Origin: Paraspadella gotoi
Lineage: Eukaryota; Chaetognatha
Direction of reading: 5' to 3'
Assembly: GCA_051294375.1 (NCBI GenBank)
Contig: CM119268.1
Location: 19,623,934 to 19,687,933 of the forward strand
Length of the DNA stretch: 64,000 nucleotides
Shown: one piece after another, positions 1-10,688 of the stretch
Layout: each line of letters starts with the position of its first letter
How positions within the stretch are numbered: the first letter of the stretch is position 1
Made by a program: the position numbers and the translations under genes
Notes under the pieces: generated by a model
Databases searched by the model: none
What the model saw: only the letters and a program-made list of their open reading frames with translations
Told to the model about the DNA's origin: nothing

Positions 1-138
1 GTAAAAAAGGTAGAATTATCTTCTCCCAATTCTCGACGTGATTGGTCCAGGCCCGCCAATCCAGGACCGCAGGGAAGAAGCTTGCATTTTGCGATCCAAA
101 ACGCGAAGGGGAACCGCGCGGCCCAACACAGATACAAT
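1..138. repeat. GC-rich repeat segment, copy 1 of 2
   Basis: This stretch is nearly the same as 32146-32282 and is far richer in G+C than its surroundings. Both copies contain a CCAAT-type motif on each strand (GATTGG and CCAAT about 15 bases apart) and end in the same GCGGCCCAACACAGATACAA. Copy 1 lacks one base after TCTCGACG relative to copy 2, so the short open frame seen in copy 2 is not conserved here. Sequence on both sides differs between the copies, so this is a mobile or duplicated unit cut by the window edge. Function is unknown; it could be a piece of a transposon ORF or promoter. Confidence 0.6.
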
Positions 139-142
139 GTCC

Positions 143-223
143 TTAAAATTGAGTCAGGACAGTTATTAAATGTTTTGTTTACATTTTATCAAAACAAACA
201 AATATCCTCTATTTTATTTTGTG

Positions 224-226
<3 letters not shown>
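143..226 (+). repeat. Short interspersed module next to TC tract
   Basis: A block carrying GAGTCAGGACAGTTATTAAA and ATTTTATCAAAACAAACAAA recurs near 16910-16980 and 30945-31030 in reverse, and near 47830-47915 in the same orientation. It usually lies between a TC/GA tract and the TTAATTAA-rich end of the HINE-like family. It probably belongs to that composite repeat. Confidence 0.5.
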
Positions 227-286
<60 letters not shown>

Positions 287-291
287 TCTCT
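227..291 (+). repeat. (TC)n microsatellite
   Basis: Almost uninterrupted TC dinucleotides. The open frames across it translate only to Ser-Leu repeats and are not genes. Confidence 0.9.
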
Positions 292-377
292 TTTATGCAA
301 TTGCGTCGATCCTTATGCTTTTAAGATTTTTTTTAACTTGCATCATTTTTTCAACTTGAATAATTTTTTCAACTTGC

Positions 378-1992
378 ATTCCGTCAAAATTTTATATCTT
401 GCTTCTTCACTCACTTTCCTACCGGCTCACAAAATTTCATCTCAATCTATCATGGGTTAAAATAAATAAAAAGATTCAAGTAAATGTGACCCATATTTTT
501 TTTATTTAAACTCATTTCCACTGGTACGTTTCCACCGAAACTTTATATCAAGCTTCGTCACACATTTTCCTACCCACACACAAAATTTCAACTCAATCTA
601 TCCATCCAATTATGATTAATTAGAGTATTTATTGGTTAAAATAAGTAAAAAGATTTTAGTAAATGCGACTTATGTTTTTTCCATTTAAAGTAATTTCCAC
701 TCACACTCCAGCTTTATCACACACTTTCCTACCCACACACAAAATTTAATTCCAATCCAACCAGCCAATCACGAGTTATTGGAGCTTTTTGCTAAGGTGG
801 GACGGATGGACGGATTGATTGACTAATTAATTAATTATTGAATAATTTATTTACTAATTGATTAATTAACTGATTAATTATTTGATTTATTAATACATCC
901 TGCATATACATTTAATATAAAAAGAAAAAGAAGCATAATCAATTAGTGAGACAGGTTTTTTGTTTTTTTCCATTTAAACTCATTTCCACTCAAACTATTC
1001 CATCGAAACTTGATTTCCTGTTCAATCACACACTTTCCTACCTACATACAAAATTCCAGGTCAATCAGCCCGTCCGTCTGTCCGTCCGTCACACCTTAGC
1101 AAAAAACACCAATTACTTGTGATTGGATGAATGGATTTGAATGAAATTCTTTGTGTGGGTAGGGAAGTGTGTCATTGAGCTGGATATAAAGTTTCGATGG
1201 AATCGTCCGAGTGGAAATGAGTTTAAATGGAAAAAACAAAAAAATATAATTCACTATTTGAACACTAATTGCTCATGAGTGGATGGGGCGATTGACCTGG
1301 AATTTTGTATGTGAGTAGGAAAGTGTGTGATTGAACAGGAATCCAAGTTTCGATGGAATCGTTTGAGTGGAAATGAGTTTAAATGGAAAAAAACAAAACA
1401 CCTGTTTCACTAATTGATTATGATTTTATTTCCTTTTATATTAAATGTATATGCAGGATGTATTATTAAATCAAATAATTAATTAGTTAATTAATCAATT
1501 AGTCAATTAATTAATCACTAATTAATTAATCAGTCAATCAATCCGTCCATCCGTCCCACCTTAGCAAAAAGCCCCAATAACTCGTGATTGGCTGGTTGGA
1601 TCGGAATGAAATTTTGTGTATGGGTAGGAACATGTGTGATGAAGCTGGATATAAAGTTTCTACAGAATCGTGTGAGTGGATATGAGTTTAAATGGAAAAA
1701 AACATGTCGCATTTACTAAAATCTTTTTACTTATTTTAACCAATAAATACTCTAATTAATCATAATTGGATGGATAGATTGAGTTCAAATTTTGTGTGTT
1801 GGTAGGAAAATGTGTGACGAAGCTTGATATAAAGTTTCGGTACAAGTGGAAATGAGTTTAAATGAAAAAAATATGAGTCACATTTACTTGACTCTTTTTA
1901 CTTATTTTAACCCATAATAGATTGAGATGAAATTTTGTGAGCGGGAAGGAAAGTTTGTGAAGAAGCTAGATATAAAGTTTTGACGGAATTGT
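378..1992. repeat. Giant inverted repeat built of HINE-like units
   Basis: The left arm (about 378-1068) and right arm (about 1290-1992) are reverse complements through several consecutive modules. The left arm reads ACTCATTTCCACT..CCATCGAAACTT; the right arm reads AAGTTTCGATGGAATCGT..AGTGGAAATGAGT. Mirrored modules include the TTAATTAA tract, the ATACATCCTGCATATACATT block and the GATAGATTGAGATGAAATTT block. The central 220 bases hold a short (GTCY)n run and one further unit. Arms of about 700 bases could fold into a very large hairpin. It lies in the probable first intron of the Ig-domain gene to its right. It could be two elements in opposite orientation or an assembly fold-back. Confidence 0.75.
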
Positions 1993-2092
1993 GCCAGTGG
2001 AAATGAGTTTAAATGAAAAAAATATAAGTCACATTTACTTTATTTTAAGGACATCGATGATGATAAGCTGTATATAAATTTATAATTAATTA

Positions 2093-2185
2093 TATATTAC
2101 AAATAATTAATTAATAAATTAATCGATTAATTAATTAATTAATTAATTTTTGTAGGCATTGTTTGATCAAACTTGTTTATTTGTT
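2093..2185 (+). repeat. HINE-like family, right terminus
   Basis: A TTAATTAA tract is followed by GCATTGTTTGATCAAACTTG, the same right end seen at about 12 other places (consensus ACATTGTTTGCTCAAACTTG). It holds the short terminal palindrome GTTTG-CT-CAAAC, here GTTTGATCAAAC. Confidence 0.7.
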
Positions 2186-3038
2186 AACAAACTAGACAAA
2201 GTGCTGATACCAAAACAAAGTCAAATAATTTTACTCTTCAACTCATGTGGGTGAAAAAAACCTCTCAAAGACTCACCCGAAATAGAGATTTGCTTATAAC
2301 TTGAGAAAGAATAATTTTTGGAAACTGTTATCTTACATAAGACTTCGTAGCATTACTATGGAAATACTGAATATGTATTTATGCCCGTATGTTCCAGTGG
2401 CTTTTATCAGGTTTTAATTTTTTTTTTTGGATCACTGCGGGTGGGGGAGATTCTATGAGCGCGTTTTTGGAAAAATGTTTTCCGTTTCAAAGATATCAAG
2501 GAATTAATCACAAAAATTGACTAAAATAATCAAATTTTCGATGAAGGAAGGCAAATTTTGAAAGTATCTTTTCATAGAATTGGAGTTTGTGACCTAAAGG
2601 TAATTCATACCAAATCTTATGAGAAACCGCATTACTGTTTGGGCTGCAACTCTTCAAATAGGTTTCTTTTATTTTATATATTACCAAAAAAAATCGAAAA
2701 AACAATGACGCCTTTGAAAAAATAGTAAAGTTAATACATTTTCATAATCGACAGGAGCTCTCCTTCCGAAATCCGAGCTCGGTTTTAGCCTAATTATAAC
2801 TTGAATTGAGTGATCCCGGACCTTAACATTTGAATTATCAATCTGAAACACGTCATTTTTTTTCCAGATGACAACAACAACGAAGACGACGACACTGACG
2901 AAGACTACGACCATCATATCGTGATATTAATATAACTAATTAAAGTAATTAAAAGTAATTAAAAACTTTAACTCAAACAGCATCTCATTCAATGTCATCA
3001 AACATCCCTCTCCCCCATTCCATTCCCTCCAAACTCAC
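2186..3038. other. Probable intron sequence, no gene seen
   Basis: About 850 bases without a recognisable repeat or a convincing open frame. The right edge abuts the splice donor of the Ig exon (donor GT at 3038-3037 on the minus strand), so this is most simply the start of that gene's first intron. Short minus-strand frames here have no family features. Confidence 0.5.
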
Positions 3039-3634
3039 GTGTTCCCGATCTCCCTCAGTCCGTATTTGGAGACGTCGACGGAATTGTCGATGGGCGATCC
3101 TCCAATGGAGAGCACCTTCGACTCCGGGTTGTTGTCCGTGTGGAAGATCCAAATCGCCGGCTCCGGAGAGACGCACTCCAGCGGCACCGTCGACCCCACT
3201 AGCGCCGCCACCATCCGCGACCGACTCGAGGATCCTTTGGCCGCTTTTAGGGAAGAAGTGACGTCGCGAGCGGGTCGCTGGAGCGGCTGTTGGAGCTGGG
3301 GAGAGCTTTGATGAAGCCGTTCGAGGCGCCGGTGCGAACGGCGATGATCGGCGTCGAAATATCGGCGCCGGAGGTCGGCGTCTGCGGCGTCGCGAGCGGA
3401 AATGGCGCCGGTAGAGACCGTCGGTGGCGCCGACGAAGCCGAGGCGCCGACGAAAAGGGAGATGATGATGAGGAGGAGTAGCGGCGAGAGGAACGGCGAG
3501 AGGAGCGATGGTAATTTACATCCGGGCGAAGGGCGTTTGTTGACAGAGGAAGGAAGGGAGGAAGAAGGGGAAAGAAAAAGCGACGGAGGAGAGGAAAGAA
3601 ATCTGGAGACCGAAAGAAAAAAATGAGAGGACAT
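3039..3634 (-). CDS. First coding exon of an immunoglobulin-superfamily protein (partial)
   Basis: The exon reads 198 codons plus two bases and ends ..GGG AAC AC at a textbook donor, GTGAGT (3038-3033). The start chosen is the last in-frame Met before the hydrophobic segment (MSSHFFLSV, ATG at 3634). Residues about 45-60 are a Leu/Ile-rich stretch ending VGASASS, as in a signal peptide or signal anchor. A Ser/Arg/Gln-rich linker follows. The last 60 residues look like the N-terminal half of an Ig V/I-type domain: GSTVPLEC (B-strand Cys), then IWIFHT (C-strand Trp 8 residues later), then VSKYGLREIGN. The F-strand Cys must lie in the next exon, beyond the left edge. G+C content and codon use are much higher than in the surrounding DNA. 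The exact family (cell-adhesion or secreted Ig protein) is not recognised. Confidence 0.7.
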
Positions 3635-3784
3635 TTGGGAGAAAACGCGAATCGAAAAAAATGGAAAGGAGGAAGGAAGGGATAAAAATCGAGAAGGGAC
3701 GGATAAAATGAAAGAGGGGACGGATAAAAACGAGAGGAGAAGAGATAAGAAAAAGAAAAGGGGAGATAAAAAAGAGAGAAGAGG

Positions 3785-3925
3785 GAGGAGGAGGAGGAGG
3801 AGGAGGAGGTAAGATAAAAAATGAAGAAAAGAAGAGGAAAAGGAAAAACTGGTTAATCTTTTAAACCCGTCGAGGTTCTGTGACAACATACAGGAGGAGG
3901 AGGAGGAGGAGGAGGAGGAGGAGTG
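3785..3925 (+). repeat. (GGA)n runs
   Basis: Two (GGA)n stretches (about 3785-3810 and 3891-3922) separated by AT-rich sequence, within the leader of the Ig gene. Confidence 0.8.
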
Positions 3926-4019
3926 CAATGGATCCTTTGACGACGCTGAAAGGGCGGAAGTGATCGATGCCGAGACGAAGGGGGAGAAAATTACAGTCGA
4001 CGTCGCCGATTCAAATCCG

Positions 4020-4110
4020 CCAGTTGTTGTTGTTGTTAATGTTGTTGTTGTTGTTGTTGATGTCGCTCTTGATGGTGATGATTTTACTGACGATGTTGTT
4101 GTTGGTGGTG
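4020..4110 (+). repeat. (GTT)n/(GAT) triplet run
   Basis: GTTGTTGTT repeats interrupted by GATGTC; they give false Val or Leu runs on both strands. Confidence 0.75.
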
Positions 4111-4589
4111 TTTTCGTTGATGTTGATATTTTTAACGTCAAATCTGACGTCAACGATTCGATTTCGACGTAATCCGACGAAGATGTAATTTCCCCATTGA
4201 CGATGGCGTCGCTAACGTCACTTCCGGTTTCTCCAAATCTGCCGACGGCGTCATTTTTGGCGGCGTCGATATTGCGGGCGTGGCCGGCGTCATCAAAGTC
4301 TTCTCGTTCGGCGCCCTTTTCGTCTTTGGTCGACGGTAAACGCCTGAGGCGAAGAGGAGGCGCGCCGGAAAACGGAGATGGAGGCGGGAAGAAGAGGGGG
4401 GCGTGGTGGAGAGTTGCGAAATATGAGGAGGAGTTTGGGGTGAAAACGGAGGCGGCGTTCGAATCATCGATGGAAGGAAGAAGAAGGACGCGAGTCAAGA
4501 TTTCGAGGGAGAGATGATCCTTGGAGATCGAAAGACAACGACAAGAACAACAACAACAATGACGAACCCAAAAATAGCCACAGCTACGA

Positions 4590-4632
4590 CGGAGGCGAGT
4601 GGAGGAGGAGGAGGAGGAGGAGGAGGAGGAGA
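4590..4632 (+). repeat. (GGA)n microsatellite
   Basis: Purine-only GGA repeats upstream of the Ig exon. Confidence 0.85.
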
Positions 4633-4699
4633 ATGAAAAAAGAAGATTAACCAAAGAGATTGGGCCGTCGTCCAGGCCGCCATAATTCTTTTCGCCGCT

Positions 4700-4925
4700 G
4701 ACGACGTCGACGATGACGACGACGACGGTGAAAGGTTTTCTTCGTCGGCATCGTCTCAGCGTGGTGTCGTCTTTGTCGTCGTCGTCTTCGTCGNNNNNNN
4801 NNNCGTCGTCGCTGAGACCTAATTTCGTCTTCCTTTGATCTTTCTTCCTATTTTCGCTGAGATTTTCCTCTTTGTGGCGAATCTTCGTCGTCGTCGTCGT
4901 CGTTGTCGTCGTCGTCGTCGTCCTT
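4700..4925 (+). repeat. (CGT)n/(GTC)n triplets around an assembly gap
   Basis: CGTCGTCGTC-type repeats on both sides of the 10-N run at 4794-4803. The gap size is probably a placeholder caused by the repeat. Confidence 0.75.
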
Positions 4926-5464
4926 TTTGTCACAAGTAAAATCTTAGTTTTAATGAAATCCCCGCTGATCGTCCGAAATTCTACGAATCTGAAATCTGAC
5001 TTTAAAGTCCAAATGAAACCATCAATGATGTGGTAGTTGCAAGAGTGGCTGTCGTCGTTGTATTTTTTGATGTTGAGGTTATTTTCGTCGACGACCGATT
5101 GCAGACTCTGTGGATCTCCTTCGAGATCGGAGTTGGAAGATGTGGGAAGGAAGGATTGAGGTTGGGAGGTGGTTGAAGAATGGGTGGGTAGGGTGGTTTG
5201 ATAGACTGTGGTGGTTGGAAAGTGGCAGGAAAAAAAGGTTGAAGGTTTTAATGTTATATCCCGCCAGTCCGCGATGGCGCTTACGTTGACGTCGACATCG
5301 CCGTTGACGTCATATTCGGCGTTCTCGTTGGCGTAGCTTTTGGCGTCGACGTTGGCGTAGAATTTGGCCTTGGCGTCGGAAAAAAATCCTCGTTTCCGGC
5401 GCCGACGACGCAGAAGGGAAATCCGTCGCCGGTGATTCATCCAAGTTTGAAAAGAGGAAAAGGA

Positions 5465-5600
5465 CAACGACGACGAGGACGAAGAAGAAGAAGAAGAAGA
5501 AGAAGAAGAAGAAGAAGAAGAAGAAGAAGAAGAAGAAGAAGAAGAAGAAGAAGAAGAAGAAGAAGAAGAAGAAGAAAAAGAAGAGGAAGAAGAGGAAGAA
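5465..5600 (+). repeat. (GAA)n microsatellite
   Basis: About 35 tandem GAA triplets with a few changes at the right edge. On the minus strand it is (TTC)n and yields the long poly-Ser or poly-Phe frames. Confidence 0.92.
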
Positions 5601-5990
5601 GACGTCAACGATTTTATATCTTTTCGACATTTGTCGCCGAAATCCCTTCGTCGATCCTTCATTGTTTGTTTACTTTTTTTGTTTAGATCAGAATTTGTGA
5701 CGAAGTAAAATAATTTTTCTTAGCAGCGTGAAAAAAAATCTGCACAAAAAAAAGAAAAAGGTTTAATTTTTTTTATAATTTGTTTTAAACATAAAAATGA
5801 TGAAAATATTTTTCTCCATCTTGTTTTTTTAAAATTTTACTCAATCTGTTTGCACAATAAAAATAAAAAGGCTTTTGCGAAAAGGTAAATACGGAGAAAA
5901 AAAAGGAAAACAAAAAAAAAAGAAAACCATCAACGTCACCAACAGTAAAAAGGAAAACGACGGTGGACGACGCCCTTTGCAACGCGAGTT

Positions 5991-6473
5991 GAAACGGCGA
6001 ATGGAAAGGCGAATGGAAAGGCGAATGGAATAGAGAAGGGAACGGCGAATGGAATAGAGAAGGGAACGCCGAATGGAATGGCAAATGGAAAGGGAAGAGC
6101 GAATGAAATGGGTAAAACAACAGCGAATAAAATAGCAAAGGGAATGGAAAATGGAATAGCGAAAAGAACGGCGAATGGAATAGGAATGGAACGTCGAATA
6201 GAACTGCAAATGGAATAGGGAAGGGAACGGCGAATGGAACGGCGAATGGAATAGGGAAGGGAATGGCAAATGGAATAGAGAAGGGAACGGTGATTGGAAT
6301 AGCGAATTGAACGGCGAATGGAATAGCGAAGTGAACGGCAAATGGAACGGTGAATGGAACGGCGAATGGAATAGGGAAGGGAATGGAAAATGGAATAGAG
6401 AAGGGAATGGTGATTGGAATAGTGAATTGAACGGCGAATAGGATAGCGAAAGGAACGGAGAATGGAACGGCGA
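5991..6473 (+). repeat. 12-bp minisatellite (AACGGCGAATGG / AATAGGGAAGGG)
   Basis: About 40 units of 12 bases alternate between two main types, giving a 24-base higher-order period. The period is a multiple of three, so the minus strand stays open (Ser-Pro-Phe-His repeats). That open frame is not a gene. Confidence 0.88.
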
Positions 6474-6548
6474 CATATAATTAAAAGAGAGAGAGAGAGA
6501 GAAGCTTGACAGCCGCTGGACAGCCGCTGGACAGCCGCTGCAGAGGTT

Positions 6549-6744
6549 TTTACACAGCTTTTTGTAAGGAAACCAAATCTGATCTTAAAATTTTAAAATT
6601 TGCATTTTTAAATTTTAGTCTATTATATACTTATTAGTTATTACTATATATGAATATAGCTCACTGGTGCCCACAAATGTAAAAAATTAATTAATTTTAT
6701 GTTCATGTTTTATATGCTAAATTTTAATTTTATAAAATTTTAGA
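6549..6744 (-). mobile_element. hAT-3 MITE fragment
   Basis: Reverse copy of part of the 616-bp element at 46564-47179. Shared landmarks are AAATCTGATCTTAAAATTTT, TATATACTTATTA, GAATATAGCTCACTGGTGCC and GCTAAATTTTAATTTTATAA. It lacks both ends, and it is cut off abruptly by the CAGCCGCTGCAGAG module at 6745. Confidence 0.6.
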
Positions 6745-6749
6745 AGACA

Positions 6750-6978
6750 GCCGCTGCAGAGAAAAAGAGAGAGAGAAAGAGCGATATATAATAATGTAAA
6801 AGAAGAGAGAGAGAGAGAAGCTCCACAGCCCCTTTACTCTGTTAAGAAATCAGCAGTACCTTTGGCGCCAGACGTAGCGTGAACTCTTCTCTAGCCAAGG
6901 ACCCGGGTTCGCACCCTGTTCGCGGCATCGTTTTTTTACATTAGTGAGCCCTCATTATATCTAAAAAATTAAAAAAAA

Positions 6979-7011
<33 letters not shown>

Positions 7012-7352
7012 AGAGAAGCTGGACAGACGCTGCAGAGCCGGAACTCGTTTTTAGACAAATCAGCAGAAGCATGACGGAGAAAAAGAGAGAGGAGAGCGAC
7101 ATATATTTAAAAGAAAGAGAGAGAGAGAGAGAGCGACATATAATTAAAACCGTTTTTGTTTTGTAAATAAAACATAAACAAATACGAATATTGATATGAA
7201 ACATGAGAATTTTAAAGATCTTGATGATTAGAAGCCATATATAAAATTCAACTTCCTATGATATCACACTTTCAGAAGCCATGATTGCAAAAAAGCGTGA
7301 CCGAAAGCTAACCGAATCAAAATCTAGCCAGGACGGCTTTGCCCGCCTGGCT
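6750..7352 (+). repeat. Segmental duplicate of 16303-16905
   Basis: Both blocks hold the same order: CAGCCGCTGCAGAG, GA tract, a tRNA-like B box, second GA tract, GCTGGACAGACGCTG, third GA tract, AACCGTTTTTGTTTTGTAAA, and the end hairpin CCAGGACGGCTTTGCCCGCC with GCTCGATAA. Differences are mainly one-base indels and GA-tract length. Confidence 0.8.
6861..6930 (+). other. tRNA-like Pol III promoter remnant
   Basis: CCGGGTTCGCACCCTG (6902-6917) fits a tRNA T-arm or Pol III B box and is followed by a T run (TCGTTTTTTT). A possible but poor A box lies upstream around GGCGCCAGACGTAGCG. The same unit is kept at 16411-16480. It is probably the head of a degenerate SINE, not a working tRNA; I could not fold a full cloverleaf. 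Confidence 0.35.
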
Positions 7353-7637
7353 CGATAAAAGCCACTAGCTTCTTTTTCTATCGCGGCTTCCTAATCATAT
7401 AAAATTCCGTGATTAAAGATAGAAATGGGTCGCTTTTCAAAAAAAGAGAGTCATTCTCTCTTTCCTTATTTTTTGAAAACATGGCGCCTTCCCTCCTTTT
7501 CCTTGGTCTTCCTTCTTCCTCCCTCCATCGGCCTCACCCCGTAAGACCCTTTCCCTTTTTTTTATTTAGTTTGTTCTTTTGTTTCGTTTGACCATCATTA
7601 GGTCACTGACTCGAATTGGGCGTGGCTTTCTTCTGAT

Positions 7638-8135
7638 GAGTCGAGGTCTCCCCCTAGCTGTCGTCGTCGTTGTCTTAAACTTTACCATCATCGTCATTCG
7701 TCATCAAAATGAAGACTGGGAAATTGTCGTTATCGTTGTCATTGTCGTTGACATCGTCGTGAGTTTCATTAATGTCGTTAGCGTCTTTATAACCTATCAA
7801 TATAGTTAATGTCATTACCAGGTGAAGTTGTTACTATCTTTGCCGTTGCAATTTCATTATCGTCGTCAATAACAATTGTTCAATGTCTTCAACATCATCA
7901 ATGTGATCGTCGTCGATTGTCATCCATGTCGTCGTCTTATCGTCGTCGTCGTTATCGTTGTCGTCTTCTTCATCGTCGTCTTTTTTGTCGTCGTCGTCAT
8001 AGTCGTCGTCATCTAACCGTCGTCTTTCATCATCGTCATCATCGTCGTCGTCCACATCGGACTTCGTCTTCATCGTCGTCGTCCACGTCGTCATCGTCGT
8101 CATCATCGTCGTCCTCATCGTCGAGGGAGAAGAGT
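7638..8135 (+). repeat. GTC/ATC triplet-rich region
   Basis: Dense GTCGTCGTC and ATCATCGTC triplets encode false Asp/Val/Ser runs on all frames. The second copy is at 12706-13205. Confidence 0.7.
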
Positions 8136-8215
8136 TAATCAATGGACGAAAACGACGCTCGAGAGAAAGCAAGATAAAAGTAAAATAAGTGTGAATAAAA
8201 GTGAAGCCACAGGCT

Positions 8216-9178
8216 AAGGCGAGGTGAAAGCAAAAGCGAAGGCAAAAAGCAAAGGCAGAGGTGGATGCAAAGGCGAAGGCAAAGGTGAAGGCGAAGAAAA
8301 GGCGAAGGCAAAGGCGGAGGCAAAGGCGGAGGAAAGGCGAAAGCAAAAGTGAAGGCAAAAGCAATGGCGAAAGCCAAGGCGGATGCAAAGGCAAAGGCGG
8401 AGGCAAAGGCGGAGGAAAAGTCGAATGCAAAGGGAAAGGCAAAGGCGGATGTGAAGGCAAAAGCAAAGGCGGATGCGAAGGTAAAGGCAGAGGCGAAGGC
8501 GAAGGCAAACGCAGAGCAAGGTGAAGTCGGAGGCAAAGAAAAGTGGAGGTGATTCAAATACCTTTGGCCTTTTACCTTTGCTTTTGCATTTTCATTCGAA
8601 TCCACCTCCGCCTCACCTTTTCTTTGCCTTCGCCTTGCCTCCGCCTTGCCTTCACATCTGCCTTTGCCTTTGCCTTCGCATCCAAATTTGCATTTGCCTT
8701 TGCATTCAATTTTGCTCCACCTCTGTTTTTCGCTAATGCAGAGTCAAAGGTGGAGGAGAAGGTGAAAGCAAAAGGGAAGGTGAATGCAAAGGCGGAGGCG
8801 GTTGCAAAGGCGGAGGCAAATGCAAATGCAGAGGTAAAGGCAAAGGCAAATGTAAAAGCCAAAGGTAAAGGCAGATGTGAAGGCAAAAGCGGAGGCAAAG
8901 GCAAAGGCGATGCAAATGCAAAGGTGAAGGCAAAAGCAAAGGTGGAGCCAAAGGCGGAGGAGAATGTTAAAGTGAAAGAAAAGACTAAAGCAAAGGTGAA
9001 TGTGAAGGCAAAGGAAAGGCAAATGTGCAAGCAAAGGCGGAGGCGAATGCGAAGGCAAAGGCGGAGGAAAAGGTGAGGCAAGGTGGAGGCGGTAAGAAGG
9101 CGAAGGCAAAGGTGAAAGCAAAGGCGGAATGCGAAGGCAAAGGCGAAGCGGAGGCAAAGGCAAAGGCGAAGGTGGAGT
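8216..9178 (+). repeat. Strand-switching hexanucleotide array, copy A
   Basis: Units of about six bases (AAAGGC, GAAGGC, GGAGGC) run as the purine-rich strand at 8216-8550, flip to the complement (CCTTTG, CCTTCG) at 8570-8725, and flip back at 8745-9178. Translation gives Lys-Ala-Lys-Ala or Phe-Ala repeats. Confidence 0.85.
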
Positions 9179-9381
9179 AGAGGCGATTGGTCAGTTCGAT
9201 GAGCGAGTGAGTCAATCGGTGACCGCGTTAGTGGGTAGAAGCTGAGATTGGTCAATTGGTCAGGTAGAAAAAAGTCATCACATTTTTTAACATAAATTTT
9301 TAATTGAAAATATTATCGAGAATTTAAAACTTTTTTTTTTTGCTTGAAAAAATGTAAAATGATAGTTTTAATGTGTTTTTA

Positions 9382-9523
9382 GTCGGATCTGCTTATCAGC
9401 AGGTCGGGACTCTAATAATTCACTTTGTAGGTCCGTCGGTCCGCCCCTCAATATTGTCGGCACTAACTTATATCATTCAGAACATCGAATTATGATAAAT
9501 TATGCAAAAAAAGATGTCCGTCC

Positions 9524-9590
<67 letters not shown>

Positions 9591-9960
9591 CGTCCCACCT
9601 AGCAAAAACACCAATTACTCGTGATTGGATGGATGGATTTAAATGAAATTTTGTGTGTGGATAGGTAAGTGTGTGATTGAGCTGGATATGAAGTTTCGAT
9701 GGAATCGTCCGAGTGGAAATGAGTTTAAATTTGAAAAAAAAATTATTACTATTTGAACACCAATTGCTCATGAGTGGATGGGCTGATTGACCTGGAATTT
9801 TGTATGTGAGTAGGAAAGTGTGTGATTGAACAGGAAATAAGTTTCGATGGAATAGTTTGAGTGAAATGAGTTTAAATGGAAAAAACAAAAAACCTGTTTT
9901 ACTAATTGGATTATGCTTCTTTTTCCTTTTATATTAAATGTATATGCAGGATGTATTAAT
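9382..9960 (+). mobile_element. HINE-like element, 5' part
   Basis: Starts TTTTTAGTCGGATCTGC with the hairpin GATCTGCTTATCAGCAGGTC. It continues through ACATCGAATTATGATAAATT, a (TGTC)n tract, two internal units of about 155 bases and the ATGTATATGCAGGATGTATT block, then breaks off at 9960 before the right terminus. Confidence 0.75.
9517..9590 (+). repeat. (TGTC)n microsatellite
   Basis: About 17 TGTC units inside the HINE-like element. Counterparts are at 11262-11322 and 14612-14668. Confidence 0.9.
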
Positions 9961-10029
9961 AAATCTGAAATCAATAATCAATTCATTACATCATATAAAT
10001 ACAATTACATCAATCAATTAGTATTATCA

Positions 10030-10304
10030 ATCAATTACTATTACATCATAATTCGTTATCGCATGATTCATTCGTTTTTTTTTAACGGGTTTTTTCATGT
10101 AATTTTCTTTGATAGTGGGCCTCTGGCTCGATCTTGAGTCTTTTAAGATTTTTTCTATATTTTTATATCGATAGATGTGGATTGACGGGAATATGTTAAT
10201 CTCAAGTTTCGCTCAAGTTCTCTCTCTTTTTCTCCGTCACTGGCTTCTTCTGATTTGTCTAAAAAACGAGTTCCCGGCTCTGCAGCGTCTGTCCAGCTTC
10301 TTGT

Positions 10305-10344
<40 letters not shown>

Positions 10345-10649
10345 CCAAAAAAAAAATTATATATATTTTATGGGCTCACCATGTTGAAGACGAGGCCCGC
10401 GAGCAGTTCACCGTCCGTTTCTCCCTTTTTTTACCCATTTTTTTCTTTGCGTTTCTTGTGTGAATCAGCCGGAGCCGGAGCCATAGGAACAGCGTTTTTT
10501 GGACGAAGAACGGGGCTGTTCAGTAGAGTGATGCGAAAATGATNNNNNNNNNNNNNNNNNNNNNNNNNAGGGAGAAACGGACGGTGAACTGCTCGCGGCC
10601 TCGTCTTCTACATTGGTGAGCCCATAAAATATATATAATTTTTTTTTTG

Positions 10650-10688
<39 letters not shown>

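Larger units (their letters stand above)
3635..5662 (-). other. Triplet-repeat leader in frame with the Ig exon
   Basis: Upstream of the chosen start the same frame stays open for 676 more codons, but almost all of it is translated triplet repeat: poly-Ser from (TTC)n/(TCC)n, and Thr, Asp or Val runs from (GTC)n. A 10-N gap lies at 4794-4803. I read it as 5' UTR or upstream intron/promoter DNA that is open only because its repeats have a 3-base period. A longer N-terminus cannot be excluded, because several in-frame Met codons occur. Confidence 0.45.
7366..9960 (+). repeat. 2.6-kb segmental duplication, copy A
   Basis: Matches 12429-15025 in the same order: TAGCTTCTTTTTCTATCGCG, ATGGCGCC..CCTCCTTTTCCTTGG, a GTC/ATC triplet region, a hexanucleotide array, AGTGAGTCAATCGGTGACCG, then a HINE-like element with (TGTC)n. 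Copies differ by scattered one-base indels, so frames open in one are broken in the other. Confidence 0.85.

Noticed and set aside
5841-6476. 211-codon minus-strand frame rich in SPFHSPF
   Set aside because: 12-bp minisatellite.
9517-9590. (TGTC)n considered as a telomere-like or CRISPR-like array
   Set aside because: No spacers, a pure tetranucleotide, and always inside the HINE-like element.
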